Assembly: GCA_003221895.1 (NCBI GenBank) | Contig: QHUJ01000114.1 | Span: forward strand, 1 to 64,000 | DNA from: Gemmatimonadota bacterium | GTDB lineage: Bacteria; Gemmatimonadota; Gemmatimonadetes; Gemmatimonadales; GWC2-71-9 | Length of the DNA stretch: 64,000 bases | Direction of reading: 5' to 3' | In this document: piece by piece, positions 29,165-38,419 of the stretch | Position numbering within the stretch: the first letter of the stretch is position 1 | How the letters are laid out: each line of letters opens with the position of its first letter | Position numbers and translations under genes: made by a program | Notes under the pieces: model-generated | Seen by the model: only the letters and a program-made list of their open reading frames with translations | Told to the model about the DNA's origin: nothing | The model's database searches: none

Positions 29165-29304
29165 GTCCGCACATCGATCTCATCTACTTCTTGAGCTCGC
29201 TGGTGATGGTGGTGCTCCCGCTGACGGTTTTTAGCTGGCTGACCTATCTCGTGCTCAAGGCATATCGGCGGGACCAGAGCGCAGCGCGCAAGAACTCTCG
29301 TTAA
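29161..29304 (+). CDS. 47-aa single-TM protein MSPHIDLIYFLSSLVMVVLPLTVFSWLTYLVLKAYRRDQSAARKNSR
   Basis: Hand translation; ATGA overlap with previous; ends 9 nt before the ChdC-Rieske ATG. Confidence 0.65.
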   Translation: MSPHIDLIYFLSSLVMVVLPLTVFSWLTYLVLKAYRRDQSAARKNSR

Positions 29305-29313
29305 ATTCCCCCC

Positions 29314-30384
29314 ATGGCCGCACCCGCTGAAAAACGCCAAGTCGTTCGCTACGCCTTTTACAAACTCGATCCAGCGTGGCGCAGGCTGACCGCCGAGCGC
29401 CAGGCGTCGGCGAAGCTCGAGTTCGGGGAGACGCTGGAGCGCTATCGCGGTCGCCTGCTGCTCCGGCCCTACGGTCTCGTCGGCATTCGCGGTGACGCCG
29501 ATTTTTTGCTGTGGCAAGTCGCCGAAGACCTCGACGCCCTGGTCGCGCTGCAAACGGCCCTCAACCGCACGGACCTCGGCGCCTATCTCTCGATTCCGTA
29601 CAGCTACCTGGCGATGACGCGCCGCTCGATTTACGAGTTCCCGGCGGATCCGAATCACGAGCAGCGTCTGGTGATCCAGCCCAGCGCGGCCAAATACCTG
29701 TTTGTGTACCCGTTCATCAAGACGCGCCCGTGGTACGCGCTGCCGAAACCCGAACGACAGCGCATGATGGACGAGCACGTGCGCATCGGTCGCAAGTACC
29801 CGACCATCCGTCTCAACACGACGTACTCCTACGGGCTGGACGATCAGGAATTCATCGTGGCCTTCGAGGGCGACAACCCCGGTGAGTTTCTCGATCTGGT
29901 CATGGAGCTGCGCGAGAGCGAAGCGTCGTCGTACACGCTGCGGGATACGCCGACGTTGACCTGCGTCCAGATGTCGCTGTGGGACATGCTCGACACGCTG
30001 GGCGGCGCCGGATCGGCGCAAGCCGTGTCGCGCCGGCCCGCGCGCGACGATGGCTTCACCCCCGTCGCGACATTGGCCGAGCTGCCCCCGGGCACCGCGA
30101 AGCGTGTCTATGCCGCCAATGAGGCCGTGGCCCTTTTCAATGTGAACGGCACGGTATACGCCATCGCGAATCGCTGCACACACGCCCGCGCCAGCCTGTC
30201 CGAAGGCACCGTCGATCGCGCGCGCTGTACCGTCACCTGCCCGTGGCACGAAGGAATCTTCTCGCTCGAAAACGGCCGCGTGTTGGGCGGACCCCCGGTC
30301 CACGCGATCGCGACGTACCAGGTGAAACTGGACGGGGACACGATCCTCATCGCACTCGAGGCACGGGAGCCTGCGGTTTCTTAA
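29314..30384 (+). CDS. Chlorite-dismutase-family coproheme decarboxylase (HemQ/ChdC) fused to C-terminal Rieske [2Fe-2S] domain
   Basis: N-terminal HemQ-like (RYAFYKLDPAWRRL..., KTRPWYALPKPERQRMMDEHVRIGRKYP); C-terminal CTHARASL...CPWHEGIFSLENGRVLGGPP. Confidence 0.93.
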   Translation: MAAPAEKRQVVRYAFYKLDPAWRRLTAERQASAKLEFGETLERYRGRLLLRPYGLVGIRGDADFLLWQVAEDLDALVALQTALNRTDLGAYLSIPYSYLAMTRRSIYEFPADPNHEQRLVIQPSAAKYLFVYPFIKTRPWYALPKPERQRMMDEHVRIGRKYPTIRLNTTYSYGLDDQEFIVAFEGDNPGEFLDLVMELRESEASSYTLRDTPTLTCVQMSLWDMLDTLGGAGSAQAVSRRPARDDGFTPVATLAELPPGTAKRVYAANEAVALFNVNGTVYAIANRCTHARASLSEGTVDRARCTVTCPWHEGIFSLENGRVLGGPPVHAIATYQVKLDGDTILIALEAREPAVS

Positions 30385-31381
30385 AGCGTGCCGCCGGGAG
30401 CGTACCGACGTCACGCCCGTCTGGTTCATGCGGCAGGCCGGCCGCTACATGCCGGCGTACCGGAAACTCCGCCAGCGCCATTCCATCCTCGATCTCTGTC
30501 ATCACCCTGAGCTCGCCGCCGCGGTGACGCTCCAGCCGGTCGAGCGCCTCGGCGTCGACGCCGCGATCCTGTTCGCCGACATCCTGCTGCCGTTCGAGCC
30601 GCTGCGGCTCGGGCTGAGCTTTGCCGCGGGAGAAGGTCCCAGGATCGCGCGGCCGATCGAAGCCGTGGCGGACGTGGAGAGGTTGCCCTCGTTCAATCTC
30701 GAAGCCGAGCTCGGCTATGTCTTTGAGGCGGTACGGCTCGCTCGCCGAGCGTTGCCGGCCGACGTGCCCCTGATCGGCTTTGCGGGCGCGCCCTTTACGC
30801 TGGCGAGTTACGCCATTGAGGGGGGCGCGAGCCGCACGTTCACGAAGACCAAACGATTCATGTACCAGGCACCTGACACCTGGCACCTGTTGTTGACCAA
30901 GTTGGCAGAGCTCGTCGGTGGCTTTCTCGCGGGACAGGCGCGCGCCGGCGCACAGGCGCTGCAATTATTCGACAGCTGGGTCGGTTGCCTGTCCCCGGAG
31001 GATTACCGCACGTACGTCCAGCCGCACAGCAGGCGGGCGTTGCAGCTCGCCGGCGCGGCGGGAGTTCCCGTCATTCATTTCGGCACAGGGACGGCAACGT
31101 TCCTCGAGGACTTCGCGGCGGCAGGCGGCGACGTGATCAGCGTGGACTGGCGGATTCCGCTGGACGGCGCCTGGACGCGCATCGACGGCAAAGCGATTCA
31201 GGGGAATCTCGAGCCGGCGGCGTTGCTTGCGCCTGCCGCCGAGCGTGACCGGCAGGTCCGCGACATCCTCAAGCGCGCCGGGGGCCGACCCGGGCACATC
31301 TTCAACCTCGGCCACGGCATCCTTCCCGAGACCGACGTCGCGGCGGTCCGCGCGGTCGTGGACCTGGTGCATGACGCGTGA
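30371..31381 (+). CDS. hemE: Uroporphyrinogen decarboxylase (possible CTG start; track start ATG 30428 is too short)
   Basis: TPVWFMRQAGRYMPAYRKLR, GFAGAPFTLASYAIEGG, GHIFNLGHGILPETD; upstream in-frame RFLKACRRERTDVTPVWF matches the typical HemE N-terminus. Confidence 0.94.
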   Translation: MRFLKACRRERTDVTPVWFMRQAGRYMPAYRKLRQRHSILDLCHHPELAAAVTLQPVERLGVDAAILFADILLPFEPLRLGLSFAAGEGPRIARPIEAVADVERLPSFNLEAELGYVFEAVRLARRALPADVPLIGFAGAPFTLASYAIEGGASRTFTKTKRFMYQAPDTWHLLLTKLAELVGGFLAGQARAGAQALQLFDSWVGCLSPEDYRTYVQPHSRRALQLAGAAGVPVIHFGTGTATFLEDFAAAGGDVISVDWRIPLDGAWTRIDGKAIQGNLEPAALLAPAAERDRQVRDILKRAGGRPGHIFNLGHGILPETDVAAVRAVVDLVHDA

Positions 31382-32285
31382 GCAGATCGCCGTCCTCGTC
31401 ATGGCGTACGGTGGGCCCGGTAACCTCGATGAGGTAGAGCCCTACCTCAAGGACATCCGCGGGGGCCGTGTTACGCGTCCCCAGCTCGTCGAGGAAATCC
31501 GCGCGCGGTACGCGCGCATCGGCGGACGCTCGCCCATTCTCGAGCTGACTCGTGCCCAGGCTACGGGCGTCGGGAAGGTGTTGGGCGACCAGTTCAACGT
31601 TTACGTGGGAATGCGTCACTGGCATCCGTACATCTCGGACGTCGTGGAGGAGATCGCGCGGGCGGGGCACCAGCGCGTGGTGGGCGTCGCGATGGCGCCG
31701 CACTACTCCAACATGTCCGTCGGAGCCTACGAGAAAAAGCTGCTGCAGGCCGCGGACGGCCGTTTGGACGTCACGCTCGTTCGCTCGTGGTGGAGAGAGG
31801 GACCGTTTCTCGAAGGTGTGGCGGGCCGCATAACCGAAGCGCTGCAGCGGTTCCCCCAGCCAACGACCGTTCAGGTCATTTTCACCGCCCACAGCCTGCC
31901 TGAGAAGATCCTGGCCTCGGCGGACCCATATCCGGACGAGCTCAAAGCCAGCGCTGCCGACGTCGCCGGGCGCGCACGCCTCCGGGAGTGGCGTTTCGCG
32001 TATCAAAGCGCGGGCGCCACCTCCGAACCATGGCTCGGGCCCGACGTTGCGGACGTGATCACCGAGATCGCTCGCGCAGGAAACAATGCGGTCCTGCTCG
32101 TCCCCATCGGCTTCGTGTGCGATCATGTCGAAATCCTCTACGACATCGACGTCGAGGGCCAGGCACTCGCCCAGCGACTCGGTATCCAGCTCGAGCGCAC
32201 GCGCTCGCTGAATGACGATCCGCGCCTTGTCGCAGCCGTCGCGGCCGTTGTTCGCGACGCCGCGGCCCAACGAGGTTGGATGTGA
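31371..32285 (+). CDS. hemH: Ferrochelatase family (HemH/CpfC)
   Basis: AVLVMAYGGPGNLDEVEPYLKDIRGGR, VVGVAMAPHYSNMSVGAYEKKL, FTAHSLPEKI, PIGFVCDHVEILYDID. Confidence 0.96.
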   Translation: MTREQIAVLVMAYGGPGNLDEVEPYLKDIRGGRVTRPQLVEEIRARYARIGGRSPILELTRAQATGVGKVLGDQFNVYVGMRHWHPYISDVVEEIARAGHQRVVGVAMAPHYSNMSVGAYEKKLLQAADGRLDVTLVRSWWREGPFLEGVAGRITEALQRFPQPTTVQVIFTAHSLPEKILASADPYPDELKASAADVAGRARLREWRFAYQSAGATSEPWLGPDVADVITEIARAGNNAVLLVPIGFVCDHVEILYDIDVEGQALAQRLGIQLERTRSLNDDPRLVAAVAAVVRDAAAQRGWM

Positions 32286-33340
32286 GGATCATCGTCGTGG
32301 GGGGCGGGGTTGCGGGACTCGCGGCGGCGTGGGAGCTGGAGCGCGCGGGCCGAAGCGAGGTGACGATCCTCGAAAGCGAGCGTAGGCCGGGTGGAGTGAT
32401 CGTCACCGAACAGGTCGACGGATTTGTGGTCGAGGGCGGCCCTGATGGTTTTCTGGCCGGCGAGCCTGAGCTTCCGGCCCTGGCTCAAGAGCTCGGCATC
32501 GGTGACCGCGTCATCGAGCAGCTGGAACGCGGCACCTCGCTGTGGTCCGGAGGGAAGTTTCAACCGATCGATGCCGGTCTTGCCGCCACACTGCTGGGAA
32601 TCGATGCGAAAGCGTCGGAGGTGGCGGCGGGGTTTCGTAGCTTCGCGGGCGGGATGTGCGAGCCGGTCCTGGCAGTGGCGCAGCGTCTCGCCGGCTCATT
32701 GCGCCTCGCGCAGGGAGTTGCCGGCATCGCGCGCGAGGGAAAGCGGTGGCGGCTCGCCATTACGGGCGGATCGGCGCATGACGCCGATGGTATCGTGCTG
32801 GCGCTGCCGGCGTACACCGCGGGCCGGCTGCTCGAAAGCGTCGGGGTGAGGGGAGGGCGCGAGCTCGCCGAGATCGTCTACGCGCCGAGTGTCACGGTGT
32901 CGCTCGCGTACCGCCGAGAACAGATCGGGCGGCCGCTCGCCGGCGCGGGATTTGTCGTCGAATCGCCCTCACCTGACCAGATCCGCGCCTGCACCTACGC
33001 TTCACACAAGTTTTCGGGTCGCGCTCCGGACGGCCATGCGCTGCTGCGGGCCTACCTCGGACCGACGGACGATCACCCGGCCAAGCTCGCGCGCGACCAG
33101 CTCGCTGCGATCCTGGATATTCATGGCGAGCCGTTGTGGTCGAGGACCTTCTACTGGAATCGCGGCTTGCCTCGATATCGTTCTCATCATGCCGAGCGTG
33201 TCGCCGGGATCCGGCAGCGCCTCGAGCGTCTGCCACCGCTCGCGATCGCCGGCGCGGGCTATGACGGCGCCGGCGTGTCGGCGTGCGTGCGTTCAGGGCG
33301 CGAGGCCGGCCGCCTCATCGCACAGCGGACGGCTCGGTGA
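32282..33340 (+). CDS. hemG: Protoporphyrinogen/coproporphyrinogen oxidase (HemG/HemY/CgoX family), unusually short
   Basis: RIIVVGGGVAGLAAAWELERAG, GFVVEGGPDGFLAG; about 352 aa; GTG overlaps hemH stop. Confidence 0.85.
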   Translation: MRIIVVGGGVAGLAAAWELERAGRSEVTILESERRPGGVIVTEQVDGFVVEGGPDGFLAGEPELPALAQELGIGDRVIEQLERGTSLWSGGKFQPIDAGLAATLLGIDAKASEVAAGFRSFAGGMCEPVLAVAQRLAGSLRLAQGVAGIAREGKRWRLAITGGSAHDADGIVLALPAYTAGRLLESVGVRGGRELAEIVYAPSVTVSLAYRREQIGRPLAGAGFVVESPSPDQIRACTYASHKFSGRAPDGHALLRAYLGPTDDHPAKLARDQLAAILDIHGEPLWSRTFYWNRGLPRYRSHHAERVAGIRQRLERLPPLAIAGAGYDGAGVSACVRSGREAGRLIAQRTAR

Positions 33341-34358
33341 CGAGCGGCATCACTTCTTCGGCAAAGCGCTCCATCTCCTCCAATTGCGGGCTGAACTGAA
33401 GCAGCAATAGATCCACGCCGGCCTGCTCGAAGGCGCGGATGCGGTCCGCGATCTGCTCCGGTGTGCCGGTGAGCCCGGCCTTCAACCCACGATTCGACAC
33501 CGAATAGTCTTCGAGGCTCACACGCTGCTCGAGCTGCGTGTTCGCGAGCCACTGCTCGTAGTTCGCATATCCGGCCGCGTTCTGGCGGACGTCGGTGATC
33601 CGCTCGATTTCGCGCTGCGCCGCGGTCTCGGTCGCGCGGCAGACGACATAGCCGGCGACGCCATAGACCATGGGAGCAAGGCCATTCGCGTCGCGCAGTG
33701 ATTGCATGTCGTGGACCTTGGCGGCGATGCGTTCGGGCGGGTCGCCGTGCATCAGATACCCGTCGCACGAGCGCGCGATCAGCGCCTTTGCGGCAGCCGA
33801 CTCGCCCCCTGCGTAGAGGGTTGGGCGCGGCTGCCGCACCGGCTTCGGCTCGAGAATCGCGTTCTCCACCCGGTAATACTTCCCTGCAAAGCTGAACCGG
33901 CGCTGCGACCAGAGGCCATCCACGACGGCGAGCCACTCGGCCGTGCGGGCGTAGCGGGCATCGTGAGTGTCGAAGTCCACGCCGTACTGCTTCGCCTCCT
34001 CCGCCCACCACGACGACACGACATTGAGCGACAATCGACCGCCCGAGATGTGGTCGATGTTCGCCGCCTGTTTGGCGAGCAGCGCCGGCGGATGGAACGT
34101 CGGCCGGACCGCGACCATCAACTCGAGCCGCTCCGTCACGGCGGCGAGCGCCGCCGCCGTCGACCAGGCATCCAGCGCCGGCGCGTCGGGTCCTTTGATG
34201 TCGTTGAGATTCAGCTCGGCAATCAGCGTGAGATCGAATCCCACGCGCTCGCTCGCTCGCGCCAGGCGTCGCACGTACGACCACTCCGCTTCCATGCGCT
34301 CGTCTTCGACGTTGCGCAGCCACCCGCCGAATACCGGCAACCAATACCCGAAGCGCAT
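33315..34358 (-). CDS. LLM-class flavin-dependent monooxygenase, SsuD/SfnG-like
   Basis: MRFGYWLPVFGG, HISGGRLSLNVVSSWWAEEAKQYG, EWLAVVDGLWSQRRFSFAGKYYRVENAILEPKPVRQPRPTLYAGG. Confidence 0.9.
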   Translation of the reverse strand: MRFGYWLPVFGGWLRNVEDERMEAEWSYVRRLARASERVGFDLTLIAELNLNDIKGPDAPALDAWSTAAALAAVTERLELMVAVRPTFHPPALLAKQAANIDHISGGRLSLNVVSSWWAEEAKQYGVDFDTHDARYARTAEWLAVVDGLWSQRRFSFAGKYYRVENAILEPKPVRQPRPTLYAGGESAAAKALIARSCDGYLMHGDPPERIAAKVHDMQSLRDANGLAPMVYGVAGYVVCRATETAAQREIERITDVRQNAAGYANYEQWLANTQLEQRVSLEDYSVSNRGLKAGLTGTPEQIADRIRAFEQAGVDLLLLQFSPQLEEMERFAEEVMPLVTEPSAVR

Positions 34359-35296
34359 CAGCGCGCCTCCTGGACGAGAAAGTCAGCCAGGCGCGCGAAC
34401 GGATCGAATCCGACGACCCGTGGTGCGTCGGCCACGAAGTTGGAAAGAGCGTTGATGTCGTAGTAGTAGAGCCGGCCGTCGCGCGCATCGATCGCGTACT
34501 CGATGCCGCCGACTTCGATGCCGCAGGCGCTTGCGATCTGCTCGACTTGCCGAGCCACCTGAGGCGGCGGCTCGTAGCCTTCCACCCGCAGCCCATTGCG
34601 CGGCGCATCGACGGGGCAGGCGCTGCGCACCAGCTCAGCACCGCCGGTCGTCTGGCACACGTCAGCCGGACAAAGGTTGAACGTCTCGCCGGAAGAGTAG
34701 ACTCTGATCGCGTACAGGAACTTGCCCCCCAGGACTTCTACCCGCGTGATGCGTCCTTCTTCGGACGGAATGAACTCCTGAACCAGCGCCGTCTGATCGG
34801 GACCCAGCTCCAGCCCGTCGTTGGCCGCCGCAATGGCGAGGTCCGCCGGCGTGTCGAAGCGTCGTACGCCCGCGCCGCTGCCGCCGACGTTCGGCTTCAC
34901 GACGACGGGGAACCGCAACTCGCTCGCAGCGCCCGGCGCATCAGCCGGATTGTTGATGATGCGCGTAGGCGGATAGGGAAGCCCCAACGCCCGCAGCACC
35001 GACAGCTGCAGTGCCTTGGAGGTCTCAGCATGGAAAGCTCTGGTGCCGTTGACGACTCGCACGCCGTGACGTTCCAGATGAGCCAGGAAGTGATGGGTGT
35101 AGAACACGGCGTGCCCGTGCCCACGCTGCCAGGCGGACGGGCTCATGCGGTTGAAGACGAGGTCAAATGGCGGCCGATCGCCCGGATCGTAGCGGTGATT
35201 TTCCGCGTGCAGGAGCGTGTAGCGCGTACCGCGCCGGTCCAGCTCGGCAAAGAGCGGCGTGAACCAGTGTGGGTGCTCGTAGTAGATCCCGATCAT
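34358..35296 (-). CDS. RimK-like ATP-grasp protein
   Basis: RFPVVVKPNVGGSGAGVRRFDTP, LVQEFIPSEEGRITRVEVLGGKFLYAIRVYS, YYYDINALSNFV. Confidence 0.88.
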   Translation of the reverse strand: MIGIYYEHPHWFTPLFAELDRRGTRYTLLHAENHRYDPGDRPPFDLVFNRMSPSAWQRGHGHAVFYTHHFLAHLERHGVRVVNGTRAFHAETSKALQLSVLRALGLPYPPTRIINNPADAPGAASELRFPVVVKPNVGGSGAGVRRFDTPADLAIAAANDGLELGPDQTALVQEFIPSEEGRITRVEVLGGKFLYAIRVYSSGETFNLCPADVCQTTGGAELVRSACPVDAPRNGLRVEGYEPPPQVARQVEQIASACGIEVGGIEYAIDARDGRLYYYDINALSNFVADAPRVVGFDPFARLADFLVQEAR

Positions 35297-35820
35297 GTGG
35301 TGACCCCCGACGCGAGAGCGGCCGCCTCATTCGCCGCGCGTTCGATGCGCTCCACGAGCGGCGGCTCGGGCACGCCGTTGCGGAATTGCGCGTCGGTGCC
35401 GTACACACCATTCGCCACAACCAGCGCACCCACACTCGCGAGCAGCGGCCTGAGCCCGTGATCCACCGCGAGCAGGTGCCCCGCCCCGCCGCCGGTGGCA
35501 ATCGGAATCGCGACCTTGCCCGCGAGTGCATCCTGCGGCAGCAGGTCGAAGAAGACCTTGAGCAAGCCGCTGTACGTCGCGCGATAGATCGGCGTGCTCA
35601 CGACGATGACTCCCGCCTCGCTGACGGCGCGGAGCGCGGCAGTAACCTCGCGGTCTTCGCGCCGGCCCAACAAACCGTCTGCTGGGAGCTGAGCCAGGTC
35701 GATGAGTCGAGTTGGTCCCGAGCCTTGCCGCTCGAGTGCCGCCAGCGCCAGCTCGAGCAGCGCGCGCGAGCGTGACACCGGTGCGGGACTGCCGGACAGA
35801 CCTACAACTGAAGCACTCAC
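35293..35820 (-). CDS. ssuE: NADPH-dependent FMN reductase, SsuE-like
   Basis: VVGLSGSPAPVSRSRALLELAL, VVSTPIYRATYSGLLKVFFDLLPQDALAGKVAIPIATGGGAGHLLAVDHGLRPLLASV. Confidence 0.92.
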   Translation of the reverse strand: MSASVVGLSGSPAPVSRSRALLELALAALERQGSGPTRLIDLAQLPADGLLGRREDREVTAALRAVSEAGVIVVSTPIYRATYSGLLKVFFDLLPQDALAGKVAIPIATGGGAGHLLAVDHGLRPLLASVGALVVANGVYGTDAQFRNGVPEPPLVERIERAANEAAALASGVTT

Positions 35821-35840
35821 CGTTTCCTCCTGAAGAAGAG

Positions 35841-35876
35841 ATCGGCCGCGACTCTGATCGGAGAGTCGCGGCCGAT
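35841..35876 (-). promoter_or_regulatory. Perfect 15-bp inverted repeat hairpin in ssuE leader (possible attenuator)
   Basis: ATCGGCCGCGACTCT / AGAGTCGCGGCCGAT, 6-nt loop, followed on the minus strand by CTCTTCTTC then AGGAGG SD. Confidence 0.75.
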
Positions 35877-35912
35877 TCGTGCTGCGTCTGGGGCGGGAGC
35901 CCCGTCTACTTC

Positions 35913-36008
35913 CTACCCCGCATTATGACGCGCCGCGATCGTCCGCCCTCCCGAACAACACATCGGGCAGGGACAGAGACAGCGCATCGCCATGTAGGTG
36001 GGCTTCAT
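35913..36008 (-). CDS. 31-aa Cys-rich leader peptide candidate MKPTYMAMRCLCPCPMCCSGGRTIAARHNAG
   Basis: Sits between tkt and ssuE; five Cys in nine residues, four as TGT codons. Confidence 0.6.
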   Translation of the reverse strand: MKPTYMAMRCLCPCPMCCSGGRTIAARHNAG

Positions 36009-36019
36009 TACCCAAAAAA

Positions 36020-38029
36020 CTAGCGGAGATTTCGCGCGGCGTCTACCACGCGATCGACAGTCAGGCCGAGCTCCTGATACACACGCTGGTAGGGCGCCGA
36101 CGCGCCGAACCGTTCCAATCCGATAACGACGCCGTTGTCGCCCCCCCCCACCCACCGGTACCAGGATTGGGGCGAGGCAGCCTCGACCGCGATGCGCGGC
36201 ACATCCGGCGGAAGCACGCTATCGCGGTAGCCCTGCGGCTGCCGAGCGAAGAACTCGAGGCACGGCATCGAGACGGCCACCGGCCGCCGGCCATCAGCCT
36301 TCAGCCTTTCGTAGGCGCCCAGCACCAAATCGACCTCCGAGCCGCTCGCCATGAGCAGCACATCAGGATTATCAGCCCCCGCCAGCACGTAGCCACCCTT
36401 GTGAAGCCCTGTCGCGGCGGAGTATTTGGCCCGGTCCACAACGGCGACCTTCTGCCGCGTCAGCACCAGCGCTACCGGCCCATTCTTGTGGAGAATGGCG
36501 GCGCGCCACGCCTCAACGACTTCCGTCGGATCCGAGGGCCGGATCACCGTCATGTTGGGAATGGCTCGCAGCGCGGCGAGCTGCTCGATCGGCTGATGCG
36601 TGGGACCGTCTTCGCCCAGGCCGATCGAGTCGTGGGTGAATACGTAGATCGGCTTCAGATGCGTCAGCGCGGCCAGCCGAATCGACGGACGCATGTAATC
36701 GGAAAAGATCAGGAATGTCCCGCCGATCGGGATGAAGCCGCGATGCAGCGCGATGCCGTTGAGCGCCGCGCCCATCGCGTGCTCGCGGATCCCGAAGTGA
36801 AAATTGCGGCCCGCATGCGAGCCCGCGGCGAACACACCGCCGCTCTTGATCTCGGTGTTGTTCGATCCCGTGAGATCGGCCGAGCCGCCGATCAGCTCCG
36901 GCAGCTTGGCCGCAATCGCGTTCAGCACTTTGCCTGAGGCGGCCCTGGTAGCTTGCGCATCTTTCGGGCCGAAGACCGGCAGCGCCGCATCCCACCCTTC
37001 CGACAACGTGCCGGCCAGACGCCGATCCAGCTCGCCGGCAAGGTCTTTGTGCGCGGTGCGGTAGGGATCCCATTTCTTTTTCCAGTCCGCTTCGAGCCGT
37101 GCCCCGCGATCCTTGGCGCGACGCCACACGTCCAGCGCCTCGTCCGGCACGTAGAACGGCTCGAGCGACGGCCAGCCAAGGTTCTGCTTCGTCGCCCGGA
37201 CTTCGTCGGCGCCCAGCGGGGCGCCATGAGCCTCAGCGGTGTCCTGTTTGTTGGGACTGCCCCACGCGATGTGCGTTCGCACGATGATGAGCGATGGCCG
37301 ATCGGTGGCCCGCTTCGCCGCCGTTATCGCCGCATCGATTGCCTCGAGATCGTTCCCATCCGCGATGCGCTGAACGTGCCAGCCGTACGCCTCGAACCGC
37401 TTCGCCGTGTCGTCCGAGAAGGCGAGGTCGGTCGAACCGTCGATCGTGATGCGGTTGTCGTCGTAAAACCCGATCAGCTTGCCGAGCTTGAGATGTCCCG
37501 CAAGCGAGCAGGCCTCGTGTGAGATGCCCTCCATCAGGTCGCCATCAGAGGCGAGGAAGTACGTGTGGTGATCGACGATCTCATGGCCAGGGCGGTTGAA
37601 CAGCGACGCGAGCTCGGCTTCGGCGATCGCCATCCCGAGCGCGTTGCCGACGCCCTGGCCAAGTGGGCCCGTCGTGGCTTCGACGCCTGGCGTGACGCCG
37701 TGCTCGGAGTGCCCCGGCGTGCGGCTCGACCATTGGCGAAACTGCTTGATGTCGTCGAGCGTGAGATCGTACCCGGTGAGGTAGAGCACGCTGTACAGCA
37801 GCATGCACGCATGCCCCGCCGAGAGCACGAAACGGTCCCGATCGAGCCAGTCGGGATTCGCGGGATTGTATTTGAGATGTCGCTGCCACAGGACGTACGC
37901 GAGCGGGGCCAGCGCCATCGCGGTGCCCGCGTGGCCGGAGTCGGCCTTCTGCACCGCGTCCATGGCGAGCGTGCGGATGGTGTTGATGCAGAGTTGATCG
38001 AGCTCGACGCGAGCGACGGTTTCGGTCAT
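36020..38029 (-). CDS. tkt: Transketolase
   Basis: [79 protein letters not shown]. Confidence 0.98.
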   Translation of the reverse strand: MTETVARVELDQLCINTIRTLAMDAVQKADSGHAGTAMALAPLAYVLWQRHLKYNPANPDWLDRDRFVLSAGHACMLLYSVLYLTGYDLTLDDIKQFRQWSSRTPGHSEHGVTPGVEATTGPLGQGVGNALGMAIAEAELASLFNRPGHEIVDHHTYFLASDGDLMEGISHEACSLAGHLKLGKLIGFYDDNRITIDGSTDLAFSDDTAKRFEAYGWHVQRIADGNDLEAIDAAITAAKRATDRPSLIIVRTHIAWGSPNKQDTAEAHGAPLGADEVRATKQNLGWPSLEPFYVPDEALDVWRRAKDRGARLEADWKKKWDPYRTAHKDLAGELDRRLAGTLSEGWDAALPVFGPKDAQATRAASGKVLNAIAAKLPELIGGSADLTGSNNTEIKSGGVFAAGSHAGRNFHFGIREHAMGAALNGIALHRGFIPIGGTFLIFSDYMRPSIRLAALTHLKPIYVFTHDSIGLGEDGPTHQPIEQLAALRAIPNMTVIRPSDPTEVVEAWRAAILHKNGPVALVLTRQKVAVVDRAKYSAATGLHKGGYVLAGADNPDVLLMASGSEVDLVLGAYERLKADGRRPVAVSMPCLEFFARQPQGYRDSVLPPDVPRIAVEAASPQSWYRWVGGGDNGVVIGLERFGASAPYQRVYQELGLTVDRVVDAARNLR

Positions 38030-38346
38030 AGCAGGCCGGACTTGGCGGCTTGCCACAGCTTGGTGAGGCGGTCGAATCCGTCGACCAAAACCTCCACCTG
38101 TTGCGGCGACGGTGTCGCCTGCGCGGCGATCTTCAGCTCTTCCGCGAGCCTTGGCATCTCCGTGCGACCTTGTTTAGCGCTCGCGGTTCCGATCTGCGAC
38201 AAGATTTCGAGGATCTTCTGCCGGACAGCCGCGTCCTTCGGGACTTGCCACAAGTACTCAGCGGCCTGTTTCCCATCGGCGCACAGCTGACCGAGCGGGT
38301 CCATCAAAGGCTGGCGCGGTGGCTTGGGTGACTGCGGGTTACTCAT
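38026..38346 (-). CDS. Conserved-looking hypothetical helical protein
   Basis: 106 aa; stop-start overlap with tkt. Confidence 0.6.
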   Translation of the reverse strand: MSNPQSPKPPRQPLMDPLGQLCADGKQAAEYLWQVPKDAAVRQKILEILSQIGTASAKQGRTEMPRLAEELKIAAQATPSPQQVEVLVDGFDRLTKLWQAAKSGLL

Positions 38347-38419
38347 CGGAGCGGATAATCTAACACCAACGCCAGCGCCGATTGCCAGTGACCCCGTTCA
38401 CGTCTACCTTGCCAGTCCA

